This document shows, piece after piece, positions 1-8,501 of a stretch of DNA of 64,000 nt; the first letter of the stretch is position 1; each line of letters begins with the position of its first letter. Source of the DNA: an uncultured Bacteroidales bacterium (lineage in GTDB: Bacteria; Bacteroidota; Bacteroidia; Bacteroidales; F082). Under the pieces are notes generated by a model. The model did not search any database and was not told where the DNA came from. It saw nothing but the letters and a program-made list of their open reading frames with translations. The stretch is from the NCBI GenBank assembly GCA_905233685.1, contig CAJOEZ010000009.1, forward strand, positions 1-64,000, in the 5' to 3' direction. A program made the translations under genes and the position numbers.

Positions 1-970
1 ACTCTCTGGCTCGCACTCCCATCAATACATCTATAGGATTCTGCATCTGCCATTCAAAAAACGCATCAGAATCGATAGTCATGTCCTTCGGGATAATTAG
101 CCAACCAAAATATTGGTCAAACAAATACTCTTCCAAAAAGCCATTCTCTATGATTTTATTAAACTGCTCCAACTGATGATGGATTTCTTCTCCCCCATTC
201 AGTTCAGGATGGTCTTTTTCAGCTTTTACAAAACCTTCAATCGCTGCCATGTGAGCCTCTATATAAAGACTGGGGAAACCACTTACACTTTCCAATGAAT
301 CAACGTTATCATTAACCCATTGCAATTCCCCAAAAATTGCGCCAAGCACACAACACAGCATCAAAGAGTCATCTATAACAGCTGGAGCGACATGAACATC
401 GAATTTCACGCTCAACGGATCATTCTTGACAAAATTCGTCGGCACGAAATAGTCCATCACCGTCTGTTCCAATTGGGACATTTGACAAGTGTCGAGGTCG
501 CTCGAAGTGATTCTCATCTTGAACCACCACTTACCACATTCATAGAGCGTCAACGACTCGTTATTACCCGACAGCGTAAATACCGACCTCAGGCCTTTTA
601 TCTTGAGTCCATCATTCTGGTATGAAACCGCATTTGAAGTGGCATGTATTCCGCCATGAATGTTGGCCAATTCTTGCATCAAGCCCGAATACTCATCATG
701 AATCCTACTATCGTAACCATTTCCTGCGGGGTAAAGATAAACCGACAACTGGGACTGCTTGTTTGAACTTTCATATACGCCTCCGATATTCTCTTTCTTT
801 TTATCATAAGAATACAGCCCATCACGATGATAGTCTCCAAGTTGCAAAGGAAAAACGGCCTTTGTGGAAGCATGGACATAATCCCCCTTCGCCTTAATCT
901 TCTTCGGCGACTGCGCTTGAAGCGGACCGAATAATAAAGCGACAGCAAATAATAGTACTAGTCTTTTCAT
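1..970 (-). CDS. Secreted protein of unknown function (3' end outside window)
   Basis: An open reading frame starts at the ATG whose first base is 970 and stays open for 323 codons to the left edge of the window, so the C-terminus is missing. Residues 1 to about 20 form a clear signal peptide (basic MKR, a Leu/Ala-rich core, end LQAQ), so the product is exported to the periplasm or beyond. The remainder is hydrophilic, with Tyr/Trp-containing stretches and no lipobox, TonB domain or catalytic motif that I recognise. It is the last visible gene of the minus-strand series, 10 bases after the 19-codon remnant. I do not recognise the family. The reading frame is secure; the function is unknown. 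Confidence 0.75.
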   Translation of the reverse strand, partial: MKRLVLLFAVALLFGPLQAQSPKKIKAKGDYVHASTKAVFPLQLGDYHRDGLYSYDKKKENIGGVYESSNKQSQLSVYLYPAGNGYDSRIHDEYSGLMQELANIHGGIHATSNAVSYQNDGLKIKGLRSVFTLSGNNESLTLYECGKWWFKMRITSSDLDTCQMSQLEQTVMDYFVPTNFVKNDPLSVKFDVHVAPAVIDDSLMLCCVLGAIFGELQWVNDNVDSLESVSGFPSLYIEAHMAAIEGFVKAEKDHPELNGGEEIHHQLEQFNKIIENGFLEEYLFDQYFGWLIIPKDMTIDSDAFFEWQMQNPIDVLMGVRARE

Positions 971-980
971 TTTTGAATAA

Positions 981-1040
981 TTAATCGTTTTCCAACCTAA
1001 AAAAGACAGGAATAGCATAAGTTTGTTTTCCTTTTGCCAT
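981..1040 (-). pseudogene. 19-codon remnant of a third Cys-leader TonB gene
   Basis: A tiny frame starts MAKGKQT, nearly identical to the first residues of the two TonB-domain proteins just upstream (MKKGKQTC and MAKGKKTC), then runs into unrelated residues and stops after 19 codons. A strong Shine-Dalgarno sequence, AAGGAG, lies seven bases before its ATG, so it could still be translated. The simplest reading is a third tandem copy that lost almost everything after its seventh codon by deletion. A short functional leader peptide for the downstream gene cannot be excluded. Confidence 0.45.
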
Positions 1041-1051
1041 AATTAAACTCC

Positions 1052-1675
1052 TTATTTTGATAATTTGAAATTGATGGGCAACGTATGTCTCACGCGGACT
1101 CTTTTCCCTCTTTGCGAGCCTGGTTCCCATTTTGGCATCAAGCCAATCACCCGAAGAGCCTCTTCGTCGCAACCATAACCAATGCCTTTGAGCACTTTCC
1201 CAACTGTAATGGAGCCATCTTTTTCAACAAAAAACTCCACAAAAACCTGACCTTCCACACCAGCATCTATAGCTTCTTTGGGATAGACCACATTTTTTCC
1301 AATAAACTCGAATAACTTTCTTTCGCCTCCTGGAAACGAAGGTAGTGTTTCTACTATGCAGCCGAAAAGTTCCGTTTCCAATTCTTTCTCAATAATCGAA
1401 TCCATCTTCAGCGTATCGGGTTGTTGCGCAAATGCCGTTTGGCTTGCTGCCATCAATCCGACAGACAAACCCGCTACAGCAGCCGCCTTACCCATGCGTT
1501 GCCGTTTCTCCAACTCACGCTCAAGGTAGCGCACTTCGGCCTCGCATTTCGGGCAAGTCCCAAGACAGTCGCCTTGGTAGGTGCATTCCTCGATGACCAG
1601 TTGAATATCATTCTCCGCTGCAATCTGTTTACGGATTTCCTTCAGGATTTTGCAGGTCTGTTTTCCTTTTTTCAT
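1052..1675 (-). CDS. TonB C-terminal-domain protein with Cys-rich N-terminal leader (copy 1)
   Basis: The product has 207 residues. I chose the ATG at 1675 because it aligns with the paralogue's start; an upstream TTG at 1705 is possible. Residues 1-60 form a charged, presumably cytoplasmic domain with five cysteines: one in KQTCKIL and four spaced C-x5-C-x3-C-x2-C (ECTYQGDC..CPKC). A helix ending LEKRQRMGK leads into a single hydrophobic segment (about 63-82), then a periplasmic linker and a TonB C-terminal fold (about 105-207, with YPKEA, GQVFVEFFVEKDGS and WEPG). TonB-like domains transmit inner-membrane energy or contact outer-membrane partners. The cysteines look like a metal or Fe-S site, which is inference. 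It lies 32 bases downstream of the paralogue. Confidence 0.85.
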   Translation of the reverse strand: MKKGKQTCKILKEIRKQIAAENDIQLVIEECTYQGDCLGTCPKCEAEVRYLERELEKRQRMGKAAAVAGLSVGLMAASQTAFAQQPDTLKMDSIIEKELETELFGCIVETLPSFPGGERKLFEFIGKNVVYPKEAIDAGVEGQVFVEFFVEKDGSITVGKVLKGIGYGCDEEALRVIGLMPKWEPGSQRGKRVRVRHTLPINFKLSK

Positions 1676-1707
1676 GGCATCACCGTTATTCCGATTCTTC
1701 GACAACG

Positions 1708-2646
1708 TTAGTCTTCAATTGGCACAGGCGGTTCGCCTTGTAGCATTATGGGCACGTCGATGGGGAAATTTATCTTCAGCACGCAGCGGCACTCAAGCGG
1801 TAGCCTCCATGATTCTTCTTTCAATTTATAGTCACCCGGCTCCCAAGCCATCTTCGAGAAAGCTGAAGAAACGGCATCGTCCAACACTTTGTCAAGACCT
1901 TTCACAATCTTCACGTCGCCAATCTCGCCCTTCGTGTTTACGGAGAACTCCACCTCCATATCACCCTTGATCTTTTCGACATCGAAAACATCCATCAATC
2001 CAACGGCAAGGGCTTCAAGGAGCATTTCTTCACCACCATAGTAATGGGGTGCCTTGAATTCCACAGCCTCTTCGGCCAAATCTTCCATAGTATTGCAAAG
2101 CTTGCCCTTTCCTCCAATATGCTCGTATTCCACTTTGCCGCCTAAAATGGACAGGTTTCCCATTCCCGAAAAAACGAACTTCTCCTTCAAATATTTCTGA
2201 TAAAACTCCGAATCGAAGCTAAAGGTATCGTGGTACATCGGCACTATGCCCATCAGCGGTTCTTCGATGATGGTGTCGGGCTGGGGTCTCTCGGGCGCGA
2301 CGGCCACCACATTGCCAGCAAGAGGCTCGTGGATGGTGTTGTCGGTCACTTCGGTGCTGTTGGGGCATTTGGAATCCGAACTGGAAGCATTTGCAGTAGA
2401 CCCGCAAGCTGCAGCCGTGAGCAGCGTTCCGATTGACATTCCGGCAAAGACTGCAGCCTTGCCCATGCGCTGTCGTTTCTCCAATTCACGCTCCAAGTAG
2501 CGCACTTCAGCCTCGCATTTCGGGCAAGTTCCAAGGCAATCACCTTGGTAAGTGCATTCCTCAACAACCAACTTAATATCGTTTTCCGCCGCAATCTGTT
2601 TGCGGATTTCCTTCAGGATTTTGCAGGTTTTTTTTCCTTTAGCCAT
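1708..2646 (-). CDS. TonB C-terminal-domain protein with Cys-rich N-terminal leader (copy 2)
   Basis: The product has 312 residues. The ATG at 2646 is preferred because a -7 element (TAAATTTG, 2680-2673) lies just upstream of it, and the alternative GTG at 2697 would be upstream of that promoter. The N-terminus repeats the Cys leader of copy 1 (same C-x5-C-x3-C-x2-C spacing) at high DNA identity (about 1500-1675 versus 2470-2646). A hydrophobic segment follows, ending in LLTAAACG, which could act as a transmembrane anchor or a lipobox. A low-complexity periplasmic linker then leads to a divergent TonB-type C-terminal domain (about 200-300, with MEVEFSVNTKGEIGDVKIVKG and WEPGD). It is probably an energy transducer or envelope-spanning structural protein; the partner is unknown. 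Confidence 0.82.
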   Translation of the reverse strand: MAKGKKTCKILKEIRKQIAAENDIKLVVEECTYQGDCLGTCPKCEAEVRYLERELEKRQRMGKAAVFAGMSIGTLLTAAACGSTANASSSDSKCPNSTEVTDNTIHEPLAGNVVAVAPERPQPDTIIEEPLMGIVPMYHDTFSFDSEFYQKYLKEKFVFSGMGNLSILGGKVEYEHIGGKGKLCNTMEDLAEEAVEFKAPHYYGGEEMLLEALAVGLMDVFDVEKIKGDMEVEFSVNTKGEIGDVKIVKGLDKVLDDAVSSAFSKMAWEPGDYKLKEESWRLPLECRCVLKINFPIDVPIMLQGEPPVPIED

Positions 2647-2672
2647 GGTATTCGTTTTTGGAATTAACGGTG

Positions 2673-2680
2673 CAAATTTA
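2673..2680 (-). promoter_or_regulatory. -7 promoter element TAAATTTG for TonB copy 2
   Basis: On the minus strand the sequence reads TAAATTTG, matching the Bacteroidetes consensus TAnnTTTG. It is about 27 bases before the ATG at 2646, implying a short leader. No good -33 TTG was seen. It supports the internal ATG over the GTG at 2697, and suggests the TonB genes can be transcribed apart from the upstream operon. Confidence 0.5.
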
Positions 2681-2693
2681 TGAAAATTATTCA

Positions 2694-3302
2694 TCACCTT
2701 ATTATATATGTGAACTCATCGAAATTCACCACACCCATGGTTTTGAGACGTTCCATGCTTCGGGCGACATCCTCGTCCGTGTTGAAATCGGGGATGTGAG
2801 GCACACGCACCATGATTCGGTTTGGGTCGCCATGACTCAAAATCCATTCTAAGTTACTCAAAACCAAAGCATTGTCATTTCCTGTGTAAGCTTTGTAGAT
2901 TTCGGGATCCATGTCCTTGACGTCAATGATGTAGCCGTCCAACACGGCATCAAGCGCTTCCACATTCTTGAGAGGCACGTTGAGGCTGGTTTCGGCCAAA
3001 ATCTGCCACTGCGGGCCACAAAGCACACGAAACTCCTTGATAAAATCCACCTGCAAAAGCGGTTCGCCTCCGCCGAAAGTAATGCCGCCATGCGTGGCTA
3101 AGAAATACAACTGGTCAATTTTGACTTCTTCGTAGAGCATTTCGGGCGTATAGTGGCGACCTTTGACTATATCCCAAGAAATCTTGTTGAGGCAATACTT
3201 GCAGCGCAAGGGACAGCCGTTGAAAGTCACCAAAGTGGTGACACCTTCGCCGTCCGTCGTCAGGCGGTGACGACCAATTCCAAAAACAAGTGCCGATGTC
3301 AT
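2694..3302 (-). CDS. Small radical SAM protein, PflA/NrdG-like
   Basis: This is a 202-residue radical SAM enzyme. The 4Fe-4S/SAM site is CPLRCKYC at residues 30-37 (C-x3-C-x2-C). The SAM-binding GGEP motif follows at about 76-79 (FGGGEP), then YIIDVKDMDP near 128, as in pyruvate formate-lyase-activating enzymes. The family makes a 5'-deoxyadenosyl radical, usually to activate a glycyl-radical enzyme. It is shorter than typical PflA (about 245 residues) and no glycyl-radical enzyme lies nearby. The ATG overlaps the preceding stop by four bases (ATGA, 3299-3302), so it is translationally coupled to the DUF5723-like gene. The substrate cannot be told from sequence; modification of a neighbouring Cys-rich leader is only a hypothesis. 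Confidence 0.85.
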   Translation of the reverse strand: MTSALVFGIGRHRLTTDGEGVTTLVTFNGCPLRCKYCLNKISWDIVKGRHYTPEMLYEEVKIDQLYFLATHGGITFGGGEPLLQVDFIKEFRVLCGPQWQILAETSLNVPLKNVEALDAVLDGYIIDVKDMDPEIYKAYTGNDNALVLSNLEWILSHGDPNRIMVRVPHIPDFNTDEDVARSMERLKTMGVVNFDEFTYIIR

Positions 3303-4717
3303 CTCAAATAACTGGGTGCATACGATCCTCTCGAATTGTCACGATCCCTCATATTGAAGACAATTCCAGCCTGGGCATTGAATCCACCTGAATTCAATGG
3401 ATTAAAAGCAGCAATAATATTATTCGTGGCCAAATAGATGTGGAAAGTGTTGAAATTGCCCGCTATACCGATGCCGATATTAGCATAGCTGTCTTTCATC
3501 ACCGTGTAGGTGGCGCACACATCCAGCATCTCGAAGAAAGAGCCGCTGTAGGCCACAGTAAAAGCAGGATTGAAACCGCCGTTGCGGAAACAGCCTTGTG
3601 CCTGCAAACTGACACGGTTCTCCCGATTGAAGTCAAAATAGCCACGAAGCAAGACATTGGTATTCAGCATAGTGGAATAACGTTCGACGGGCGAGATTTC
3701 CAACTGGAAATACCGCTTCAGCGTGTCTAAAAACAGCTCGCGGTAGTATTCATCGGAAATAATGCGCTGCAACTGATCGATGTCGAGGCCCTCGAAAAGA
3801 AAAGTGCCATCATCATACATCGAGCCAGCATCATTGACATTGCCTTTCAACTGGAAGTTATTGGCTTTCCAGCTGATAAAGCCCAAATCTTGCACTGAGG
3901 CCACTATACCAATTTGGTCCGTGATGTGGTATTCGGCGCCCAAATCCACGCCGAAACCCGGATTGCTGAACAAATCAGAAAAGGCAAGATTGCCCGCCGT
4001 CACCATTTTTCCGTCCCTGAGGGTAAAAAAACGCGGTAGCGAGGCTTTCATGACGATGTTTTCCTGCAAGCGCAAGGCATAGGTATTCGGATCCGTGGTC
4101 AACTTGGCCTGAAAAGCATCTGTGGCTACATTAGCGAACCCAAACAACAACTTGACCCGTCCGCCCACCGAAAAGTGCTTGCCGATGTTCATCTGATAAC
4201 CAGCAGCAATCTGCTGAAAGACGCTCGTGTTGAGGCCCATGCTGATGTCAGCCGGATTGTCCTCGCCAACGAAAGCGGCATTGCCGTTGGCGAGCAACGA
4301 AAACAGGTCGTCGTTAAAGCGCATATCACCCTGAACGCGAACGTCGTAGCCCACAGTCAGCATACCCAGACTCAAACGGTGATAATAGGTGAAAAAGTTT
4401 TCGTTCATGCTGAAGCGCAAGACATTGTCTTTGCTCAGACTATTGGCGAACTTGTTCAGGTTCACGGTTTTAGGCCGACCTTGGACATCAAAATCGAAAA
4501 GGTTGTCATATTTCAGGTTCGGGTTTTGGAAATCCACTCCGACATTGCCGACCAATATGGACATCACACTATTATAAGGCAAATCCGCAGCCGGATTGGA
4601 CTTCATCCGATAAGGATTCATCATCATGAAATCGACTGGCGACACTTCCTGGGCCATAATGCTGCTAAAAGGTAACAACAAGGCAACAGCAACTATGATT
4701 TTAGCTATTCTGTTCAT
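3299..4717 (-). CDS. DUF5723-like outer-membrane protein
   Basis: The 472-residue product starts at the ATG at 4717; the codon at 4723 is TTG. A signal peptide ends near residue 22 (SSIMAQ). The mature part begins EVSPVDFMMMNPYRMKSNPA and continues with alternating aromatic/hydrophobic strands and repeated GYDVRVQG, VGGRVKLLFGF and FGVDLGAEYH segments, typical of a Bacteroidota outer-membrane beta-barrel related to the PorV/FadL-like and DUF5723 proteins. It is coupled to the lipoprotein gene upstream and overlaps the radical SAM gene by four bases. The family has no established function; a porin-like or assembly role is inference. Confidence 0.75.
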   Translation of the reverse strand: MNRIAKIIVAVALLLPFSSIMAQEVSPVDFMMMNPYRMKSNPAADLPYNSVMSILVGNVGVDFQNPNLKYDNLFDFDVQGRPKTVNLNKFANSLSKDNVLRFSMNENFFTYYHRLSLGMLTVGYDVRVQGDMRFNDDLFSLLANGNAAFVGEDNPADISMGLNTSVFQQIAAGYQMNIGKHFSVGGRVKLLFGFANVATDAFQAKLTTDPNTYALRLQENIVMKASLPRFFTLRDGKMVTAGNLAFSDLFSNPGFGVDLGAEYHITDQIGIVASVQDLGFISWKANNFQLKGNVNDAGSMYDDGTFLFEGLDIDQLQRIISDEYYRELFLDTLKRYFQLEISPVERYSTMLNTNVLLRGYFDFNRENRVSLQAQGCFRNGGFNPAFTVAYSGSFFEMLDVCATYTVMKDSYANIGIGIAGNFNTFHIYLATNNIIAAFNPLNSGGFNAQAGIVFNMRDRDNSRGSYAPSYLR

Positions 4718-4719
4718 TT

Positions 4720-6252
4720 TCAATCGTTATTAAGGTTTATATTACCATTGTATCCCACTCTTGTTTTCAGGGAAAACTCCAAAAACTGGTTGGAATTGAG
4801 TACCACATCGTGCGATTCGGTGTCCAAGACGAAGTCCAAAATGATGCGGTCGGAGTCGAAAATGTGATTCTGGATAATCGCTTCGTCCGTGATTTCAACC
4901 GTCACCTGTGTCGTGGTGGGCTGGCCGTCATACGATGGCGCAATCAGTGTGGCATCGTCCAACAGGTTGTACGTAACCACCCCATGCTCAGAATCATACA
5001 TCATGAACTTGCCGCTCAATTTGAAAGGAATGGTAGAGACAAAAGTCAATTCCAACGTCAGTTTCTCAATCCATTCCGGCGACTGAATCTGCGACAGTCT
5101 CATGTTGACCGTGTCGATATAATGAATCTCGTCAATATTGAACTGGAACGGTACGTTGGCGAGGATGCGCATGTCAACGGAGCTGGTATCGCACACCTCA
5201 ACCAACTGATGCAATCCATTCGGGTTAAGAATCAAGTCGCTGGAAACATGGGCATTCCCTGCATGAGCGTTGAGGGTGCCGTTGAGATACTGTTGAAAAA
5301 TCTGAATGAAGATGGGGCTCGGGACAGCGGTCACCACCAAAGGCAGGGGCGAAATAAGCTGGAAAGGCTCGATGCCGTTTCCCCAAATCAGAGCCGAATC
5401 GATAATAAACTGAGCCTCAAGGCCGAAGGTATTGCGCTCGCTCAAGGTCACCAAAATATTCTCCAACTCCAACATGCCCGACATGTTATCAGGAAACACG
5501 CTGAAAACCGTGTCCAAACTGTTCCTGATGCTATATGTGTTCACATAACCGCTCATGTCCTTCAGGGCCAATTGCCTGCCCGTCAGGTTGATGTCAAACA
5601 CAAAATCCTCCATCGGAAGTTCTTGCATCTTAACGCGCACCGCATAGTCGAAACTGAGCGTATTCTCCATGGTAGACTCAAAACGCATACCCGACAGGTC
5701 AACACTTGACTGGCCGATTTCAGGCTGGTATTCAAACGAGAAAATGTTGCCTTCCTCGTCCTTGATATTAGTTGACGAGATGACGATTTGGCGAATGTCG
5801 GGGAAATTGGACGAAAGGACAAAATCGAAGCGTCCCGATTTCATCGACGCCGAACGCATACTGACGTGTTCCGATTCCAGTTGCACCGTTTGGGTATAAT
5901 GGAACACCGTATCAATAGGGAACGGCAGAATGACACCCGGCTGCGGGTTGGGCACTTCAAAATGCTCATTTATTTCCAAATCTTTGAATTTCAGTAATTT
6001 ACTACCTTTCAATAACCCCATTTGCTCGAAAAGCAGATTGTAAGACATATTGCCCGACTGATCATAGTCAATCAGACTGTCCATTTCGAAACGTTGCATC
6101 AAATCCACAATCGTGTACTTGCCGTGCGCTATCGGCAACAACACTTCGCCTTCAGTGTGAACGCCTTGCACATTCTTCAGGTCAAACTTGTTGCAAGCGC
6201 TGAAACACAAGACCGAGGCGGCCATAAAAAACAACAAACGTTTGTATTTCAT
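4720..6252 (-). CDS. Large lipoprotein of unknown function, paired with the beta-barrel gene
   Basis: A 510-residue protein with a type II signal peptide: MKYKRLLF, a hydrophobic core, then lipobox FSAC with Cys 20 as the predicted lipidated residue. The body is rich in beta-strand-like repeats of hydrophobic residues and Asp/Asn turns, with no catalytic motif that I recognise. Its stop at 4720 nearly abuts the ATG of the beta-barrel gene (4717), and it starts 17 bases after hutI. The lipoprotein plus barrel pairing suggests an outer-membrane complex, but this is inference. The family is not recognised. Confidence 0.7.
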   Translation of the reverse strand: MKYKRLLFFMAASVLCFSACNKFDLKNVQGVHTEGEVLLPIAHGKYTIVDLMQRFEMDSLIDYDQSGNMSYNLLFEQMGLLKGSKLLKFKDLEINEHFEVPNPQPGVILPFPIDTVFHYTQTVQLESEHVSMRSASMKSGRFDFVLSSNFPDIRQIVISSTNIKDEEGNIFSFEYQPEIGQSSVDLSGMRFESTMENTLSFDYAVRVKMQELPMEDFVFDINLTGRQLALKDMSGYVNTYSIRNSLDTVFSVFPDNMSGMLELENILVTLSERNTFGLEAQFIIDSALIWGNGIEPFQLISPLPLVVTAVPSPIFIQIFQQYLNGTLNAHAGNAHVSSDLILNPNGLHQLVEVCDTSSVDMRILANVPFQFNIDEIHYIDTVNMRLSQIQSPEWIEKLTLELTFVSTIPFKLSGKFMMYDSEHGVVTYNLLDDATLIAPSYDGQPTTTQVTVEITDEAIIQNHIFDSDRIILDFVLDTESHDVVLNSNQFLEFSLKTRVGYNGNINLNND

Positions 6253-6269
6253 AAGGTTATAGTTTAATT

Positions 6270-7511
6270 TTAAACAAACTTTCCGTTCAAAATCATCTTG
6301 GCCACTTTATTGGCGCCATAATAATAAGGTATAAACTCCAACTGCGTCATCGGTTGGGTGATGATGAGGTTGGCGAGCTTCCCTTTCGTGATGCTACCTA
6401 CTTCGTCACTCACGCCCATGGCGTAAGCCGTGTTCAAGGTGGTGGCATTCAAGGCCTCTTCGGGCGTCAAGCGGTAGCGGATGCAGGCCATCGACATGAT
6501 GAGCTGCATGTTGCCCGAGGGCGAAGTTCCTGGATTGAAGTCGGAGGCCATAGCCACGGGAAGGCCAGAGTCTATCATCTTCCTTGCGGGCGACAAAGGC
6601 AAATTAAGGAAGAACGCGCATCCAGGCAAAACCGTCGGCATGGTTTCCGTATCTTTCAGGCAGTCAATCTCTTCCTGCCCCATTTGTTCCAGATGATCGA
6701 CAGAAATAGCACCGTATTTCACGCCCACCTGCACACCGCCCGAGATGGCCATTTCGTTGGCGTGGATTTTCGGTCTCATACCGTACTTGATGCCTGCCAT
6801 GAGGATGCGTTCGGTGTCCTCGCAGGTGAAAAAGCCTTGGTCGCAGAACACGTCGATGAAGTCAGCTAAATCCTCAGCGGCCACGAGCGGAATCATCTCG
6901 TTGATGACCAAATCAACGTAATCCTCTTGGTGGCCGCGATACTCCATCGGAATGCCGTGTGCCCCGAGGAAGTTCGACTTGATGGTCATAGGCGAATTCT
7001 CTTTCAATCGGCGGATGACGCGCAAAAGCTTTAATTCGCTTTCTGTGGTTAGACCATAGCCGCTTTTAATTTCGATGGCACCAGTGCCCATGCGCATCAC
7101 TTCGTCCAAACGCTGTTGCGCCATGTCGTAGAGTTCGTCCTCCGAAGTCGCCGCCGTCGCCTTGGCGGAATTGAGGATGCCTCCTCCCCGCTTGGCGATT
7201 TCCTCATAGCTGAGGCCGCGAATCTTATCGACAAACTCCATCTCGCGCGAGTTGGCGTAGACCAAATGCGTGTGCGAATCACAGAACGCGGGCATAACCA
7301 CGCTGCCTTTCACATCGTGAATGCGATGATTCTCAGAGAGATATTTTCGGCAGGCATCCGAATCCATCGGGCCGTAGTCGGCGATTCTTTTACCTTTAAT
7401 ATATAGGAAGGCGTTCTTGATTCTTCCCGTCTCGGCCATTTCGGCACCGCGCTTCAGCAACAGGCCTTTTTCCTCGATGCCGACAAGTTCCTTGATATTG
7501 ACGATGAACAT
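6270..7511 (-). CDS. hutI: Imidazolonepropionase
   Basis: HutI (413 residues) hydrolyses 4-imidazolone-5-propanoate to N-formimino-L-glutamate, step 3 of histidine degradation, in the cytosol. It is an amidohydrolase-fold metalloenzyme. The metal ligands are visible in HTHLVYA (His 80 and His 82), in HANEMAIS near 250, and in the downstream DFNPGTSPSGN motif near 324 that is characteristic of HutI. Length matches the family. The other hut genes (hutH, hutU, ftcD) are not in the window. It is the first gene of the minus-strand series and has its own -7 element 20 bases upstream. Confidence 0.93.
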   Translation of the reverse strand: MFIVNIKELVGIEEKGLLLKRGAEMAETGRIKNAFLYIKGKRIADYGPMDSDACRKYLSENHRIHDVKGSVVMPAFCDSHTHLVYANSREMEFVDKIRGLSYEEIAKRGGGILNSAKATAATSEDELYDMAQQRLDEVMRMGTGAIEIKSGYGLTTESELKLLRVIRRLKENSPMTIKSNFLGAHGIPMEYRGHQEDYVDLVINEMIPLVAAEDLADFIDVFCDQGFFTCEDTERILMAGIKYGMRPKIHANEMAISGGVQVGVKYGAISVDHLEQMGQEEIDCLKDTETMPTVLPGCAFFLNLPLSPARKMIDSGLPVAMASDFNPGTSPSGNMQLIMSMACIRYRLTPEEALNATTLNTAYAMGVSDEVGSITKGKLANLIITQPMTQLEFIPYYYGANKVAKMILNGKFV

Positions 7512-7531
7512 GATTTCAGAATATTTTTCGG

Positions 7532-7539
7532 CAAAATTA
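7532..7539 (-). promoter_or_regulatory. -7 promoter element TAATTTTG for hutI
   Basis: The minus strand reads TAATTTTG, a full match to TAnnTTTG, about 20 bases before the hutI ATG. It lies in the 87-base divergent intergenic region shared with the thioredoxin promoter. Confidence 0.5.
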
Positions 7540-7570
7540 AAGAAAAAACTGCCATTAGCACGATTTTTGT

Positions 7571-7578
7571 TATTTTTG
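7571..7578 (+). promoter_or_regulatory. -7 promoter element TATTTTTG for the thioredoxin operon
   Basis: TATTTTTG matches the Bacteroidetes -7 consensus and lies 20 bases before the ATG at 7599. It drives the operon trx1, trx2, wbqC. The -33 element is not obvious. Confidence 0.55.
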
Positions 7579-7598
7579 TCCCCGAAAATTTAATCGTC

Positions 7599-8036
7599 AT
7601 GAAAAAAGTATTTCTCATCGCTATGGTGCTCATAGCTGCCACAATCACGGCAAACGCGCAAGACAAAAAAGAAGAATCGAAAGTCAAACACCTGACCTAC
7701 AACGAATTCCTAAAAAAAGTATGGGACTTCGAGAAAGACCCTAACACCTTTACTTATAAGGGCAAGCTGCCCGCCATCGTCGACTTTTACGCCGACTGGT
7801 GCGGTCCGTGCCGCCGCGTGGCTCCCATCATGGAGAAACTTGCCGAAGAATACGACGGCAAGCTTTTGGTTTACAAAATCAACACCGAACAAGAACGTGA
7901 CCTTGCCTCTGCGTTCCAAATTAAAAGCATCCCAACGGTGCTCTTCATCCCAATGGAGAGCCAGCCGATGATGCAAGTCGGGGCCTTGCCAGAAGAGGGT
8001 TATAGAAAAGTTATTGAGGAACAATTACTCAAATAG
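7599..8036 (+). CDS. Periplasmic thioredoxin-fold protein
   Basis: A 145-residue thioredoxin-like protein with a cleavable signal peptide (residues 1-20, ending ANA-Q), so it acts in the periplasm. The redox motif WCGPC is at residues 67-71, after the usual VDFYADW strand, and the cis-Pro loop is SIPTV. Such proteins reduce or exchange disulfides in exported proteins. The segment HLTYNEFLKKVWDFEKDPNTF before the fold recurs in the next gene, showing tandem duplication. The physiological partner is unknown. Confidence 0.88.
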   Translation: MKKVFLIAMVLIAATITANAQDKKEESKVKHLTYNEFLKKVWDFEKDPNTFTYKGKLPAIVDFYADWCGPCRRVAPIMEKLAEEYDGKLLVYKINTEQERDLASAFQIKSIPTVLFIPMESQPMMQVGALPEEGYRKVIEEQLLK

Positions 8037-8054
8037 CATTTATTGGGCTAAACC

Positions 8055-8501
8055 ATGAAGAAAGCCATCGTTTCTTTCCTTTTACTTTTAGTATGCACCA
8101 CTGCCTGCTCCCTGAAAAAAGATTCAAAAGTCCAGCATCTTACTTACCAAGGTTTTACAGAGAAAATATGGGATATTGAGAAGCATCCTGACTCTTTTGC
8201 TTTCAAAGGAAACACAGCCGTCATCGTTGACTTTTACGCCAAATGGTGCGGCCCGTGTGTACAGCTGCTGCCCATCATGGAGAAGATGGCTAATGCATAC
8301 GAAGGAGACCTCACGATTTACAAGGTCGATGTGGATAAGGAGAAGGATTTAGCCACTGTTTTCAAGATACAAGGCTTGCCTGCCTTGCTCTGCTTTTCCT
8401 CAACAGGCAGCCACGTGAGAAGGTATAACGGCCTCCCGAGTGAAGAGGATTTGAGGACGATCATCAAAGAAGAGCTTCTCGACAAGCCAACACAACCATG
8501 A
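8055..8501 (+). CDS. Thioredoxin-fold lipoprotein, tandem paralogue
   Basis: A 148-residue paralogue of the preceding gene, 18 bases downstream. WCGPC is at residues 64-68 and the cis-Pro loop reads GLPAL. Its N-terminus has a hydrophobic core followed by TTAC, so Cys 18 may be lipidated and the protein membrane-anchored rather than soluble, although the -3 residue of the lipobox is atypical. The HLTYQGFTEKIWDIEK segment mirrors copy 1. It overlaps the next start by four bases (ATGA), indicating coupling. Confidence 0.85.
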   Translation: MKKAIVSFLLLLVCTTACSLKKDSKVQHLTYQGFTEKIWDIEKHPDSFAFKGNTAVIVDFYAKWCGPCVQLLPIMEKMANAYEGDLTIYKVDVDKEKDLATVFKIQGLPALLCFSSTGSHVRRYNGLPSEEDLRTIIKEELLDKPTQP

